From: Bacillus sp. Marseille-Q1617
Lineage (GTDB): Bacteria > Bacillota > Bacilli > Bacillales > Bacillaceae_B
DNA length: 64,000 nucleotides
Assembly (NCBI RefSeq): GCF_903645295.1
Contig: NZ_CAHJXM010000002.1
Location: 1,030,001 to 1,094,000 of the forward strand
Direction of reading: 5' to 3'
Below are positions 1 to 9,388 of the stretch, one piece after another; within the stretch, counting starts at the first letter, position 1; each line of letters begins with the position of its first letter. A model generated the notes under the pieces. The model worked only from the letters and a program-made list of their open reading frames with translations. It had not been told where the DNA came from and made no database searches. Position numbers and translations under genes: made by a program.

Positions 1-94
1 TTTCTTGCTGACTATTCGTAAGCAATCTTCTCACATCCTTCATTTTAACGTCCGGCTTAGTGAAAGCCGGATCAATTTTTAATGGTCTAATCAT
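1..94 (-). CDS. Partial CDS, unknown protein (N-terminal 31 residues)
   Basis: An open frame starts at an ATG on the minus strand (position 94) and runs off the left edge of the window. The visible residues begin MIRPLKIDPAFTKPD and continue as a charged, hydrophilic segment ending LLTNSQQE. I do not recognise the family. There is no strong ribosome binding site just upstream, and a terminator-like hairpin (124-155) lies directly in front of it on the same strand, so it may be attenuated or may be a remnant. Coding status rests only on the uninterrupted frame and a protein-like composition. Confidence 0.4.
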   Translation of the reverse strand, partial: MIRPLKIDPAFTKPDVKMKDVRRLLTNSQQE

Positions 95-123
95 ACTTTA
101 TCCGAAAGTAGTCCGATTAAAAC

Positions 124-155
124 ATAAAAAAGAGCACTCTGTGATGAAGGTGCTC
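124..155 (-). terminator. Terminator-like hairpin upstream of the partial CDS
   Basis: Read on the minus strand, GAGCAC and GTGCTC form a 6-bp stem with a 12-nt loop followed by a run of T. It sits between the menA terminator and the partial CDS, so it is either a second terminator or a leader attenuator. Confidence 0.45.
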
Positions 156-340
156 AAAGTGAAGGGAAGACCTGTATTATTTTGTGAGCGAAAGTTATTA
201 GGTGGATTGTTACCGGATTTTTCTTTTTTTTAGGTGATTTGGTACTCATTTATATGTATTCTTTTCATTTGCCTTCAATTTTGAGATTATGGGCTTGGAA
301 CTTTTGGGTAAATCGATTTTAAATGCAGGCTGAATTGATA

Positions 341-474
341 ATTGTGCCACTTTTGGATTTAATGTGCCGGAATCCTGATAATTGTGCTGCTTTCGGAATT
401 ATTGTGCCAAAATCCTCATAATTGTTCCGGAATCCCAATAATTGTTCCACTTGTCGAATGTTCTTTAACTCTAA
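341..474 (+). repeat. 20-nt-period intergenic array A (six units, ATTGTGCC word)
   Basis: The word ATTGTGCC and close variants start at 341, 361, 381, 401, 421 and 441, an exact 20-nt spacing. The rest of each unit varies (often GGAATCC or a TTTYGGA-like stretch). The last unit runs into TTGTCGAATGTTCTTTA at 451. The same unit word and the same end recur in array E at 63664. The stretch 156-340 before it shows nothing I can name. Confidence 0.85.
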
Positions 475-490
475 TCCGAACACCAAGAAC

Positions 491-525
491 AAAATAAAAA
501 ACCGGGCATCAATCCACCCGGTTTT
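491..525 (-). terminator. Intrinsic terminator of menA
   Basis: On the minus strand AAAACCGGG pairs with CCCGGTTTT around a 10-nt loop and is followed by a T-rich run, 17 nt past the menA stop. Confidence 0.85.
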
Positions 526-541
526 CTAAACTGAACCATTA

Positions 542-1465
542 TTAAATGAAATAAGCAAGCAGCAATCCAATCGACAGCAAAAATCCAAAAATGGTATTAG
601 TTTGAGCCGTTGCTTTCATTGCCGGCATCATTTCAAGCGGCTGTGATTTTCCAATAAAGCTTTTCGTAGCTTTCACCGCTTTTGGGATACTAAGATAAGA
701 AACGAAAATCCAAGGAGACATGTCTCCGAATAATACTAATCCTGCAACCCATGCGTACGTTAAGAAAAACATGCTGCCGAGAAGGATGATAGCTCCTTTT
801 TTGCCTAGTAAGATTGCGATGGTTTTACGACCGTTTTCTTTGTCTCCATCCAGGTCGCGAATATTATTTGCAAGTAATATCAGTCCGACCAGAATCGATA
901 CCGGAACGGAAATCAGAATGCTCTCAGCAGTGATTGTCTCGGTTTGGATATAGAAGGAGATCAGGATGATGATCAAGCCCATAAACAATCCTGCTACAAT
1001 TTCACCTAACGGGGTGTAGGCTATCGGCATCGGTCCCCCTGTGTAGAAGTATCCGGCTGCCATGCATAAAAGTCCTATCACTGCCAGCCACCATGTGCTG
1101 TTCGCGACGATATAGAATCCTAAAAGCAAGGCAATCCCGTAAAACGAAAAGGCAATATTCATGACCGTTGAAGGCTTTACCCCATTGCGGACAATCGCGC
1201 CGCCGATTCCGACGGAGTGTTCCGTATCGAGGCCGCGTTTATAGTCGTAGTATTCATTGAACATATTCGTAGCGGCCTGAATAAGCAAAGATGCCGCAAG
1301 CATCGCTAAAAATAATGAAAATTGAATGTCTGTATATTGAAGAGCAAGTACAGTCCCGAGCAGTACCGGAACGAATGCGGCTGTCAAGGTATGGGGTCTA
1401 GTGAGCTGCCACCAGATCTTCCACCCTTTATCTGCTTCTATTGTATTTGTCATTCCATGTGCCAT
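542..1465 (-). CDS. menA: 1,4-dihydroxy-2-naphthoate polyprenyltransferase MenA
   Basis: The 307-residue protein is an integral-membrane UbiA-family prenyltransferase that attaches the polyprenyl tail to 1,4-dihydroxy-2-naphthoate, giving demethylmenaquinone. Both Asp-rich motifs are visible: NMFNEYYDYKRGLDTEHS in the first third and NNIRDLDGDKENGRKT in the second half, between about eight hydrophobic segments. The start at 1465 is preceded by GGGAGAGAG; an in-frame Met four codons later is an alternative. The gene is divergent from menF-D-H-B-E-C, so the ring-building and tail-attachment steps are neighbours but separately transcribed. A terminator follows at 491-525. Confidence 0.95.
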   Translation of the reverse strand: MAHGMTNTIEADKGWKIWWQLTRPHTLTAAFVPVLLGTVLALQYTDIQFSLFLAMLAASLLIQAATNMFNEYYDYKRGLDTEHSVGIGGAIVRNGVKPSTVMNIAFSFYGIALLLGFYIVANSTWWLAVIGLLCMAAGYFYTGGPMPIAYTPLGEIVAGLFMGLIIILISFYIQTETITAESILISVPVSILVGLILLANNIRDLDGDKENGRKTIAILLGKKGAIILLGSMFFLTYAWVAGLVLFGDMSPWIFVSYLSIPKAVKATKSFIGKSQPLEMMPAMKATAQTNTIFGFLLSIGLLLAYFI

Positions 1466-1655
1466 TCATCTCTCTCCCTTACATTCAAGGAACTTTTCTG
1501 AAAACATTACAATTCCTTTACAGATTAAAGTGTAGGTAATGGAGCGGGGAGTGTCAATCTTTTTTTCAGTACGATGCTTTCCTATTTATACCTTTAACAA
1601 GTGAGCTTCTATCCTGAAGCAAAATTAGTGTTTTCCATTATTTGAGCACTTTTAC

Positions 1656-1770
1656 AACCCTTTAGGTTTCTCAAATACGGAAAAAGGGTTTATTATATAT
1701 AATAAGGATAAAATTGTTTGATTGTCATTCACATCGTTGACACACCTTACAGTGAGGTGTATCTTATAAT
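1656..1770 (+). promoter_or_regulatory. Candidate men promoter region with two dyads
   Basis: The 346-nt gap between menA and menF holds AACCCTTT/AAAGGGTT (1656-1663 and 1683-1690), then TTGACA at 1737-1742 and TATAAT at 1765-1770. The spacing between these two boxes is 22 nt, longer than a normal sigma-A spacer. Between them lies the dyad ACACCT (1742-1747)/AGGTGT (1755-1760). The -10 box is only 42 nt before the menF start. The assignment is tentative. Confidence 0.4.
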
Positions 1771-1811
1771 AAGTTTTGAATCATGTACGTGATTGTTTGG
1801 GGGAATTCAGG

Positions 1812-3221
1812 TTGGTTACCATCCATAAAACCAATATTGAAAAAGCATATGATACAGCCATGGAAAAGGCTAAACAATATCAACACCCCGTCCTTTTCAG
1901 CATCGTGGAGAAAATCGACTCTGTCGACCCGCTTTCCTTTTATAATGAGGGGAACTCATTATTTAAGGGAACGCGTTTTTTATGGAAGGACAGGGATCAT
2001 ACGATTACACTCGCAGGGCTGGGTTCTGCATACACAATCTCTACACAAGATGAGAGAGATCAATTCTTTGCGGTTGAGAAAGAGTGGAAGCGCTTTATCG
2101 ACGAGGGTGTCATTCTTTCTCCTGAGAATTGGATCGGTACGGGACCACTGTTATTCGGGGGCTTCCGATTCGATCCGCTTAATCAAAGAGGCTCGGAATG
2201 GGAAGACTTTGAGAACGGTACTCTTCAGGTTCCATCCTTCATGCTGACAAAATCAAAGGAAGCGGATTATCTGACGTTGAATATGTTATGCAGTCCGGGG
2301 GATGACGAAGAGCCGTTAAATGAGATGATCCGTTTTAAAGACGAAATCATCAGGAAGTCCAAGTACCCTTCCGTTCCTGAAGAATCAGCCGTGAACGTTG
2401 TTGAGGATTACAATCCTGAAGAGTGGAAGAAGTCCGTTCAGAATGTCGTGGAAGAACTTAAGGAAGGCGGGATGGAGAAGGTGGTTCTTGCACGTAAATG
2501 CCAAGTTACCTTTGATGCCCCGATCACTTCTGACTTTGTGCTGGACAACCTTTGGAAGCAGCAGCCTGACAGCTTCATATTCAGTTTCGAACAGAACAAG
2601 AGCTGCTTTATAGGGGCTACTCCTGAGCGACTGGTCAAAAAGACCGGCGAAGAAGTGCTGTCCACTTGTTTAGCCGGCTCCATTGCAAGGGGACGCACGC
2701 TCGAGGAGGATGAGAAGCTTGGTGAAGAGCTTCTGAATGATGAGAAGAATCGGTATGAGCATCACTTGGTTGTCGAGACCATTCAACAGGCACTTGAGCC
2801 GTTCTGTAATGAACTTTCCCTGCCGGAAAAGCCGGGTTTAATGAAGATGAAAGATATTCAGCATCTATATACCCCTGTTGTCGGACGGTCTGCCGAGCAG
2901 ACTTCCCTGCTCAATATGATTGAAAAACTTCATCCCACACCTGCATTGGGCGGTGTCCCGAGAGACAAGGCACTTTCTGTCATCCGTCAGGAAGAGAAGA
3001 TGGACAGAGGGTTATATGCGGGGCCTGTAGGATGGATGGATGCATACGGTAACGGGGAGTTTGCTGTAGCGATCCGCTCGGGTCTCCTTCATGAAGAGGG
3101 ATCATATTTATATGCTGGCTGTGGAATTGTAGCGGACTCAGATCCTGAAAGTGAATTCAAAGAAACACAAATGAAATTTCGACCGATGCTCAGGGCATTA
3201 GGGGGAACCATCCATGGATGA
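1812..3221 (+). CDS. menF: Isochorismate synthase MenF
   Basis: This 469-residue chorismate-binding enzyme isomerises chorismate to isochorismate, the first committed step of menaquinone synthesis. The C-terminal half carries the family core: GMEKVVLARKC, FSFEQNKSCFIGATPERL, STCLAGSIARG, and HPTPALGGVPRDKAL followed by GLYAGPVGW. I place the start at the TTG at 1812 (MVTIHKTN), six bases after GGGGGAA. A longer frame from TTG 1776 adds twelve residues with no ribosome binding site, and the family N-terminus as I remember it begins MVT. It is the first gene of the operon and overlaps menD by 8 nt. Confidence 0.95.
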   Translation: MVTIHKTNIEKAYDTAMEKAKQYQHPVLFSIVEKIDSVDPLSFYNEGNSLFKGTRFLWKDRDHTITLAGLGSAYTISTQDERDQFFAVEKEWKRFIDEGVILSPENWIGTGPLLFGGFRFDPLNQRGSEWEDFENGTLQVPSFMLTKSKEADYLTLNMLCSPGDDEEPLNEMIRFKDEIIRKSKYPSVPEESAVNVVEDYNPEEWKKSVQNVVEELKEGGMEKVVLARKCQVTFDAPITSDFVLDNLWKQQPDSFIFSFEQNKSCFIGATPERLVKKTGEEVLSTCLAGSIARGRTLEEDEKLGEELLNDEKNRYEHHLVVETIQQALEPFCNELSLPEKPGLMKMKDIQHLYTPVVGRSAEQTSLLNMIEKLHPTPALGGVPRDKALSVIRQEEKMDRGLYAGPVGWMDAYGNGEFAVAIRSGLLHEEGSYLYAGCGIVADSDPESEFKETQMKFRPMLRALGGTIHG

Positions 3222-4953
3222 ACATCAACAGCGCTTGACAAGTTATTTAGCAGCATTTATCGATGAATTAGTCGGAAATGGAGTAGACGAGGTGGTCATC
3301 AGTCCGGGATCCCGTTCTACTCCTTTGGCGTTATTATTCGCGCATCACCCAGGCGTGAAGACGTATATCAACGTAGATGAACGTTCTGCTGCTTTCTTTG
3401 GACTCGGGATCGCAAAGGCTAAGAAGAAGCCTGTTGCGATTCTTTGTACGTCTGGAACGGCAGCAGCCAATTATTATCCGGCCGTGATTGAAGCGCGTTA
3501 CGCTAAGGTCCCGCTGATTGTGCTGACAGCCGACCGGCCGCATGAGCTGCGTGAAGTCGGAGCTCCTCAGGCGATCAACCAGCTGGACCTTTACGGGAAA
3601 CACGTGAAGTGGAGTGTAGATATGGCCCTGCCGGAATCTTCGCCTGGCATCTTGAAATATGCAAAATCATCCGCTGCAAGAGGAGTGAGCCTGTCACTCT
3701 CAGCTCCGTCAGGTCCGATCCATTTCAACTTCCCTATCAGGGAACCATTGATCCCTGACTTAGATGAAGCAGAGTTTACTAAAGGCAGTCGCAGAGAGAA
3801 GCGTGTAATCGGCGGTGTCCGGGGATTATCTCCTGAAACGCGCAATGACTTGCTTCCTCTTCTTAAGGAAAAACAAAAGGGACTGATTATTTGCGGTCCT
3901 GGACTGCCTGCGTCTGCAATCGAGTCGATTATGGAGTTTGCCGAACATTACGGGTTTCCAGTCGTCGCAGATCCTCTCTCGGGAGTTAGGAGCGGAGTAC
4001 ATTCCAAGGAAAATGTAATCGAAACGTATGATGCTTTTCTGAAAACGAAAGAGGTAAGCGATGATCTGCTCCCGGATTTGATTATTCGCTTCGGAGCCAT
4101 GCCAGTCTCAAAACCTCTGACCCTTTTCTTAAAGGGGCTGCCTGATGTTCCATATTGGGTTGTCAGCAGCGGAGAGGAATGGCAGGACCCGATCGCCAAA
4201 GCTACTGAATTCATTTATTGTGATGAAAGATTGTTCTGTATGGACCTGAAGACCGGTGCTGGAACCAAGGATGCCGGTTGGCTGCATGAGTGGAAATCGG
4301 TAAATGATCTTTCGAGACATATCCTTCAGACAGGCCGTCAGCCTTGGAATGAGGGGAAAGCTGTCAAACAATTGATTGAACAGCTGCCGGACGGGGCAGC
4401 GGTTTTTGCCAGCAACTCGATGCCGATACGTGATATAGATACGTTCTTCTTCAATAGTGACCGCGAGATTTCCGTACATGCCAATCGCGGAGCCAATGGT
4501 ATCGATGGTGTCGTTTCGACTGCCCTCGGGATGAGCACGGGAAATACCCCTTTGTATCTCCTGATCGGGGACCTTGCTTTTTTCCATGATCTGAACGGTC
4601 TTCTTGTCGCAAAGAAATATGGGTTGGATATCACTATTGTGGTGATGAATAACAACGGGGGAGGAATCTTTTCCTTCCTGCCGCAGGCAAGTGACGGCAC
4701 CTACTTCGAGGAATTATTCGGCACCCCGATGGACCTTGACTTTTCTTCAGCGGCAGCCTTTTACGGCGCGCATTTTTCACTGGTGAAAGAAGAGGGGGAG
4801 TTTGGTGAAGCTCTTAAAAATGCTGAGCAGCATAAAGGAATCAAGATCATTGAAGTCCTGACAAACCGTGAAGAAAATGTAGCAATTCATCGTAAATTGT
4901 GGAATTTTGTTTCCCAGGAAATAGTGGCAAAGTTGAAGGGGAATGCCCCATGA
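3214..4953 (+). CDS. menD: 2-succinyl-5-enolpyruvyl-6-hydroxy-3-cyclohexene-1-carboxylate synthase MenD
   Basis: The 579-residue thiamine-diphosphate enzyme condenses isochorismate with the succinic semialdehyde unit from 2-oxoglutarate. The N-terminal pyrimidine-binding domain has VVISPGSRSTPLALLFA and CTSGTAAANYYPAV. The C-terminal diphosphate-binding domain has HANRGANGIDG and LLIGDLAFFHDLNGLL followed by NNNGGGIFSFLP, the Mg/ThDP motif. ATG 3214 lies inside the end of menF with GGGGGAA ahead of it, and the TGA stop overlaps the menH start as ATGA, pointing to translational coupling. Length is typical of the family. Confidence 0.96.
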   Translation: MDEHQQRLTSYLAAFIDELVGNGVDEVVISPGSRSTPLALLFAHHPGVKTYINVDERSAAFFGLGIAKAKKKPVAILCTSGTAAANYYPAVIEARYAKVPLIVLTADRPHELREVGAPQAINQLDLYGKHVKWSVDMALPESSPGILKYAKSSAARGVSLSLSAPSGPIHFNFPIREPLIPDLDEAEFTKGSRREKRVIGGVRGLSPETRNDLLPLLKEKQKGLIICGPGLPASAIESIMEFAEHYGFPVVADPLSGVRSGVHSKENVIETYDAFLKTKEVSDDLLPDLIIRFGAMPVSKPLTLFLKGLPDVPYWVVSSGEEWQDPIAKATEFIYCDERLFCMDLKTGAGTKDAGWLHEWKSVNDLSRHILQTGRQPWNEGKAVKQLIEQLPDGAAVFASNSMPIRDIDTFFFNSDREISVHANRGANGIDGVVSTALGMSTGNTPLYLLIGDLAFFHDLNGLLVAKKYGLDITIVVMNNNGGGIFSFLPQASDGTYFEELFGTPMDLDFSSAAAFYGAHFSLVKEEGEFGEALKNAEQHKGIKIIEVLTNREENVAIHRKLWNFVSQEIVAKLKGNAP

Positions 4954-5774
4954 TTCTCCGGGTGAATGAGATCGATTATTTTGTAGATGTTAAGGGAGAA
5001 GGATTCCCGCTTGTATTCCTTCATGGATTCACCGGTGATAGCCGTACGTGGGATGACATAACCAGCCGGATTGGGAAAACACATCAATGTATTACCATCG
5101 ATATCATTGGCCACGGGAAAAGTGAATGCCCTTTAGATGCAGAGAGGTATTCAATGGACGCAGTCTCAAGGGATATCAGTAACATATTGAATCAGCTGGA
5201 TATAAAGAGAGCAGCCTTTATCGGTTACTCAATGGGAGGAAGGCTTGCTCTTCACTTTTCTAATCTCTACCCGGAATACGTCAGTGTGCTTATACTTGAA
5301 AGTGCTTCCCCCGGCTTGAAAACGGAAGAGGCTCAGAAAGAGAGACGGGAGAGAGATCTTGCTCTTGCGGATAAGATCATGCAAGAAGGAATGGAGTATT
5401 TCGTGAATTTCTGGGAAGAGATCCCCTTGTTCTCCACTCAGAAAAGGTTGCCTGGTGAGGTTCAAGAGACGATCCGCGTACAGCGGCTTCAGCAATCCCC
5501 TGTCGGACTTTCGAACAGCTTGAAGGGAATGGGGACCGGGGCGCAGCCATCCTGGTGGGATAGGCTGCATGAGCTTTCCTTTCCGGTGGTTTTGATGATA
5601 GGAGAGCTTGACCATAAGTTTGCTGCGATTGCCAAAGAGATGGAGAAGCATATTCCTGAAGTTGAAGTTATTACTTTTTTCGACACAGGTCATGCAATTC
5701 ATGTGGAAGAACCTCGAAAGTTTGGTACAATAATAGAGGAAGTTTTATTCAATTACATAAAGGAGGATGTCTAA
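4950..5774 (+). CDS. menH: SHCHC synthase MenH (alpha/beta hydrolase)
   Basis: The 274-residue alpha/beta-hydrolase-fold protein removes pyruvate from SEPHCHC to give SHCHC. Visible elements are the oxyanion segment FLHGFTGD, the nucleophile elbow GYSMGG with Ser94, and the C-terminal [11 protein letters not shown] that supplies the catalytic His. The start is ATG 4950, overlapping the menD stop by four bases; an upstream frame from 4899 only reads through menD. The end of the gene contains the AAGGAGG that serves menB. B. subtilis calls this ytxM/menH and it sits in the same place there. Confidence 0.95.
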   Translation: MILRVNEIDYFVDVKGEGFPLVFLHGFTGDSRTWDDITSRIGKTHQCITIDIIGHGKSECPLDAERYSMDAVSRDISNILNQLDIKRAAFIGYSMGGRLALHFSNLYPEYVSVLILESASPGLKTEEAQKERRERDLALADKIMQEGMEYFVNFWEEIPLFSTQKRLPGEVQETIRVQRLQQSPVGLSNSLKGMGTGAQPSWWDRLHELSFPVVLMIGELDHKFAAIAKEMEKHIPEVEVITFFDTGHAIHVEEPRKFGTIIEEVLFNYIKEDV

Positions 5775-5775
5775 C

Positions 5776-6594
5776 ATGGCTTTTGAATGGGTTTCAGAAA
5801 GAAACTACGAAGAAATTTTATATGAAACATATAACGGTATCGCCAAAATCACGATTAACCGTCCGGAAGTTCGCAACGCTTTCACACCTAAAACGGTAAT
5901 GGAACTGATCGATGCGTTTGCTTATGCACGTGATGATTCCAAAGTGGGCGTAATCGTCCTTGCTGGTGCAGGAGAAAAAGCATTCTGTTCCGGCGGTGAC
6001 CAAAGTGTCCGCGGACACGGCGGTTACGTAGGTGAAGATGAAATTCCTCGTCTGAATGTACTGGACTTGCAGCGTTTGATCCGTGTCATCCCTAAACCGG
6101 TCATCGCGATGGTTTCCGGTTACGCAATTGGCGGCGGCCACGTCCTTCATGTCGTTTGTGATATTACTATCGCTGCTGATAACGCCATCTTCGGGCAGAC
6201 AGGACCGAAAGTGGGAAGCTTCGATGCTGGATACGGTGCAGGATATCTTGCACGTATCGTAGGTCACAAGAAAGCAAAGGAAATCTGGTATCTATGCCGT
6301 CAGTACAATGCCCAGGAAGCTCTTGAAATGGGTCTTGTCAATACGGTGGTGCCATTGGATAAACTTGAAGAAGAAACGGTTCAGTGGGCTTCTGAGATGC
6401 TTGAGAAGAGCCCGACTGCACTTCGCTTCCTCAAAGCTGCATTCAACGCCGATACAGACGGTCTGGCTGGACTTCAGCAGCTTGCAGGAGACGCGACACT
6501 TCTTTATTACACAACTGAGGAAGCTAAAGAGGGTCGAGACTCGTTCAAGGAAAAACGCAAACCTGACTTCGGACAATTCCCTCGTTTCCCTTAA
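5776..6594 (+). CDS. menB: 1,4-dihydroxy-2-naphthoyl-CoA synthase MenB
   Basis: The 272-residue crotonase-family enzyme cyclises O-succinylbenzoyl-CoA. Diagnostic stretches are [42 protein letters not shown] and [20 protein letters not shown], with the typical C-terminus [20 protein letters not shown]. The start at 5776 lies nine bases after AAGGAGG (5760-5766); an ATG at 5767 abuts that sequence and is less likely. A terminator follows, so menE and menC may depend on read-through or on their own promoter. Confidence 0.97.
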   Translation: MAFEWVSERNYEEILYETYNGIAKITINRPEVRNAFTPKTVMELIDAFAYARDDSKVGVIVLAGAGEKAFCSGGDQSVRGHGGYVGEDEIPRLNVLDLQRLIRVIPKPVIAMVSGYAIGGGHVLHVVCDITIAADNAIFGQTGPKVGSFDAGYGAGYLARIVGHKKAKEIWYLCRQYNAQEALEMGLVNTVVPLDKLEEETVQWASEMLEKSPTALRFLKAAFNADTDGLAGLQQLAGDATLLYYTTEEAKEGRDSFKEKRKPDFGQFPRFP

Positions 6595-6604
6595 TAGAGG
6601 GCAG

Positions 6605-6640
6605 CCTGATGGATCTCGACAGATTCATCAGGTTTTTTAT
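6605..6640 (+). terminator. Terminator after menB, inside the men operon
   Basis: CCTGATG pairs with CATCAGG around a 14-nt loop and is followed by TTTTTTAT. It separates menF-D-H-B from menE-C. Confidence 0.8.
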
Positions 6641-6679
6641 ATTTAGCGAAAATCATTCATGAATTGGAGAAGAGACGTT

Positions 6680-8170
6680 ATGACATCCCAACAGCTGCCG
6701 AATTGGCTCAAACAAAGAACATATCTGACCCCCGACAGGGTCGCCTTGATAAGCGATCAACATGAGTATACGTTTAAAGACCTGTGGAACATGACGATCG
6801 AAACGGCAGGCAAGATACATAGTCATGTGAAGGGTTCTCAATCCGAATTCATCGGATTGATGATAAAAAACACAGTCGAATCGGTCACGGTCATTCATGC
6901 GGTTCAACAGCTCGGCTTGTCAGCCGTCCTCCTGAATCATCGATTAAGTCCGACTGAACTGGCATTTCAGATGGAAGATATGAAACTGCCGGCAGTCATT
7001 TTAGATGATGAGTTTGATGAAAAGCTTCAAAATCAGCATGTACAAAAAGTGAAGATTTCAGATTTACAGAAGGCGTCGCCGTCAACCTTTGAAATAAAGG
7101 ATCATTTTCAGTTAGATCAAGTCTGTTCAGTCATGTACACTTCTGGTACGACTGGGGCACCAAAAGGGGTGCTTCAGACATACGGAAATCATTGGTGGAG
7201 TGCGATTGGTTCGTCATTGAATCTCGGTACAAGTGAAAATGATACCTGGCTGTGTTCGGTACCGCTCTTTCATATAAGCGGCTATTCGATTTTAATGAGA
7301 AGTGTCATTTATGGGATGAGCGTGCGGCTGTTTGACCATTTCGATGCAGTACGAATCAATAGAGAGCTGAAGAGCGGTTCCATCACTATTATGTCGGCAG
7401 TGAGTAATATGCTGCAGCGAATGCTGAAGGACCTGGGCGATGAACCGTACCATGGGAATTTTCGCTGTATGCTTCTTGGAGGGGGACCGGCGCCGCTTCC
7501 ATTACTCGAAATCTGCAGAGACAAGGAAATACCTGTTTTTCAAACATATGGGATGACGGAAACGTCTTCTCAGATTGTGACCCTTTCCCCTGAATACAGC
7601 TTGTCAAAGCTTGGTTCAGCAGGAAAACCGCTGTTTCCTTCCGAACTGAGGATAAAGAAACAAACCGGACCTGCGTCAGCGTATGAAGAGGGGGAGATTT
7701 TAGTGAAGGGACCCAATGTGACAACGGGGTATTACATGCGTGAAGATGCGAACAGAAAAAGCTTTGAGGATGGGTGGCTTTCCACAGGTGATATCGGCTA
7801 CGTGGACGATGAAGGCTTTTTATTCGTCTTGGACCGCCGTTCCGATTTAATCATTTCCGGTGGGGAAAATGTGTACCCGGCTGAGATTGAAAGTGTTCTT
7901 ACTTCCCACCAAGAAATCGAAGACGTGGGGGTGGCAGGAATTACGAGCGATGAGTGGGGGCAGGTTCCTTGTGCTTTCATTGTAAAAGGCACCATGAGTC
8001 TCCTTAACGAGGAAGAAGTGCTTTCTTTCTGTAAAAAGAACCTTGCTTCCTACAAACAGCCGAAAAAGATCGTCTTTGTGGATGAAATCCCACGGAATGC
8101 CTCCAATAAGATTCTGAGACGAGTGCTGAGAGAGCGTTGGGAGCAGGGGGTGTACCGGGGTGAACATTAA
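6680..8170 (+). CDS. menE: O-succinylbenzoate-CoA ligase MenE
   Basis: The 496-residue ANL-superfamily adenylate-forming enzyme activates o-succinylbenzoate with ATP and CoA. Core motifs are the P-loop MYTSGTTGAPKGV near residue 155, YGMTETSSQIVTLSPE, the hinge region FLFVLDRRSDLIISGGENVYP, and the C-terminal Lys motif RNASNKILRR. I start it at ATG 6680 (MTSQQLPNWL) because GGAGA sits ten bases upstream; ATG 6659 would add seven residues with no site. Its last 11 bases overlap menC. The terminator at 6605 separates it from menB. Confidence 0.95.
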   Translation: MTSQQLPNWLKQRTYLTPDRVALISDQHEYTFKDLWNMTIETAGKIHSHVKGSQSEFIGLMIKNTVESVTVIHAVQQLGLSAVLLNHRLSPTELAFQMEDMKLPAVILDDEFDEKLQNQHVQKVKISDLQKASPSTFEIKDHFQLDQVCSVMYTSGTTGAPKGVLQTYGNHWWSAIGSSLNLGTSENDTWLCSVPLFHISGYSILMRSVIYGMSVRLFDHFDAVRINRELKSGSITIMSAVSNMLQRMLKDLGDEPYHGNFRCMLLGGGPAPLPLLEICRDKEIPVFQTYGMTETSSQIVTLSPEYSLSKLGSAGKPLFPSELRIKKQTGPASAYEEGEILVKGPNVTTGYYMREDANRKSFEDGWLSTGDIGYVDDEGFLFVLDRRSDLIISGGENVYPAEIESVLTSHQEIEDVGVAGITSDEWGQVPCAFIVKGTMSLLNEEEVLSFCKKNLASYKQPKKIVFVDEIPRNASNKILRRVLRERWEQGVYRGEH

Positions 8171-9266
8171 GAAAATAAGACTGCACATGATATCGATGCC
8201 GTTGAAGAAGCCGTTTGTCACTCACTTGCAAAGAGTTGAATCACGGGAAGGGATCATAATTGAGGCCGAGGATCAAAACGGTGTGATCGGCTTAGGTGAG
8301 GCAGTGGCTTTTTCTACGCCATGGTATACGGAAGAGACGGTGAATACGTGCCATCACATGCTGAAAGATGTATTGATTCCATTGCTTGAACGCAGCCCGA
8401 TTACCCACCCGAAAGAACTGAGTAAGCTGTTTGAGACTGTAAGAGGGAATGCAATGGCAAAAGCTTCACTGGAAATGGCGATCTGGGATTTATATGCGAG
8501 GCAGCAGGACAAGCCCCTTTGGAATGTGCTTGGAGGGACCCGTGAGAAAATACTGGCAGGTGCCGTCGTTGGAGGAGATTCGATTGACGGGATGATTGCA
8601 CAGACTCATGAACTGGTCGATGCAGGGTATGAACGGATAAAAATCAAGATTTCGAAGGGGGCGGATATTGAAATTGTCCGTGCATTAAGAGAAAAATTTC
8701 CGCATCTTTCCCTTTTGGCAGATGCGAATTCTGCGTATGGTTTGGATGATGCCGAGCATTTGAAATCCCTTGATGAATTCCACTTGGAAATGATCGAACA
8801 GCCTCTCGGGATTGACGATCTGGTTGACCACTCCATTTTGCAAGAGAAGATCGGCACCCCTATCTGTCTGGATGAAAGTATCGTGAGTCCCCACGATATG
8901 AAAAGTGCCATCCATTTGAAGAGCTGCGGTGTCGTCAACATCAAGCTGGGCAGGGTCGGAGGTTACAATTCTGCACTTGAAATCTATCGACTTTGCCAGG
9001 AGAACGGGATCAGAGTGTGGTGCGGCGGCATGATTGAATTCGGTGTCTCCCGAGCTCATAATATCTGCCTTGCAAGCATTGAGGGATTCTCGATCCCAGG
9101 TGACATTTCTTCATCCTCGAAATATTGGGAGGAGGACATCATAGATGCTCCGATCACGGTGGAGAACGGAATGGTGCAGAGGATTGATAAGCCTGGTATT
9201 GGAGTAGGGCTGAATGAGAAGCGTCTGAAGGAAGTTTGTGAGTGTAGGGAAGAGTTTTTGTTGTAA
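8160..9266 (+). CDS. menC: o-succinylbenzoate synthase MenC
   Basis: The 368-residue enolase-superfamily enzyme dehydrates SHCHC to o-succinylbenzoate. The barrel carries the catalytic Lys segment RIKIKISKG, the metal ligands in LADANSAY, EMIEQPLG and CLDESIVS, and the second Lys in VVNIKLGRVGGYN. The GTG start at 8160 has AGGGGG nine bases before it and overlaps the end of menE. It closes the operon, with a terminator just after. The order menE then menC matches many Bacillaceae. Confidence 0.95.
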   Translation: MNIKKIRLHMISMPLKKPFVTHLQRVESREGIIIEAEDQNGVIGLGEAVAFSTPWYTEETVNTCHHMLKDVLIPLLERSPITHPKELSKLFETVRGNAMAKASLEMAIWDLYARQQDKPLWNVLGGTREKILAGAVVGGDSIDGMIAQTHELVDAGYERIKIKISKGADIEIVRALREKFPHLSLLADANSAYGLDDAEHLKSLDEFHLEMIEQPLGIDDLVDHSILQEKIGTPICLDESIVSPHDMKSAIHLKSCGVVNIKLGRVGGYNSALEIYRLCQENGIRVWCGGMIEFGVSRAHNICLASIEGFSIPGDISSSSKYWEEDIIDAPITVENGMVQRIDKPGIGVGLNEKRLKEVCECREEFLL

Positions 9267-9272
9267 ACAGTG

Positions 9273-9316
9273 AAGGACATGAAATTCATCTGGGATTTCA
9301 CGTCCTTTTATTTTTG
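9273..9316 (+). terminator. Terminator of the men operon
   Basis: AAGGACATGAAAT pairs imperfectly with ATTTCACGTCCTT and is followed by a T-rich tract, seven bases after the menC stop. Confidence 0.8.
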
Positions 9317-9388
9317 CATTGTAAAAAAATGATAGACCTTTCTAGCTGTTGCATGGAAACCAACAGCGGCATTAAAAAGGAAGAAAGC

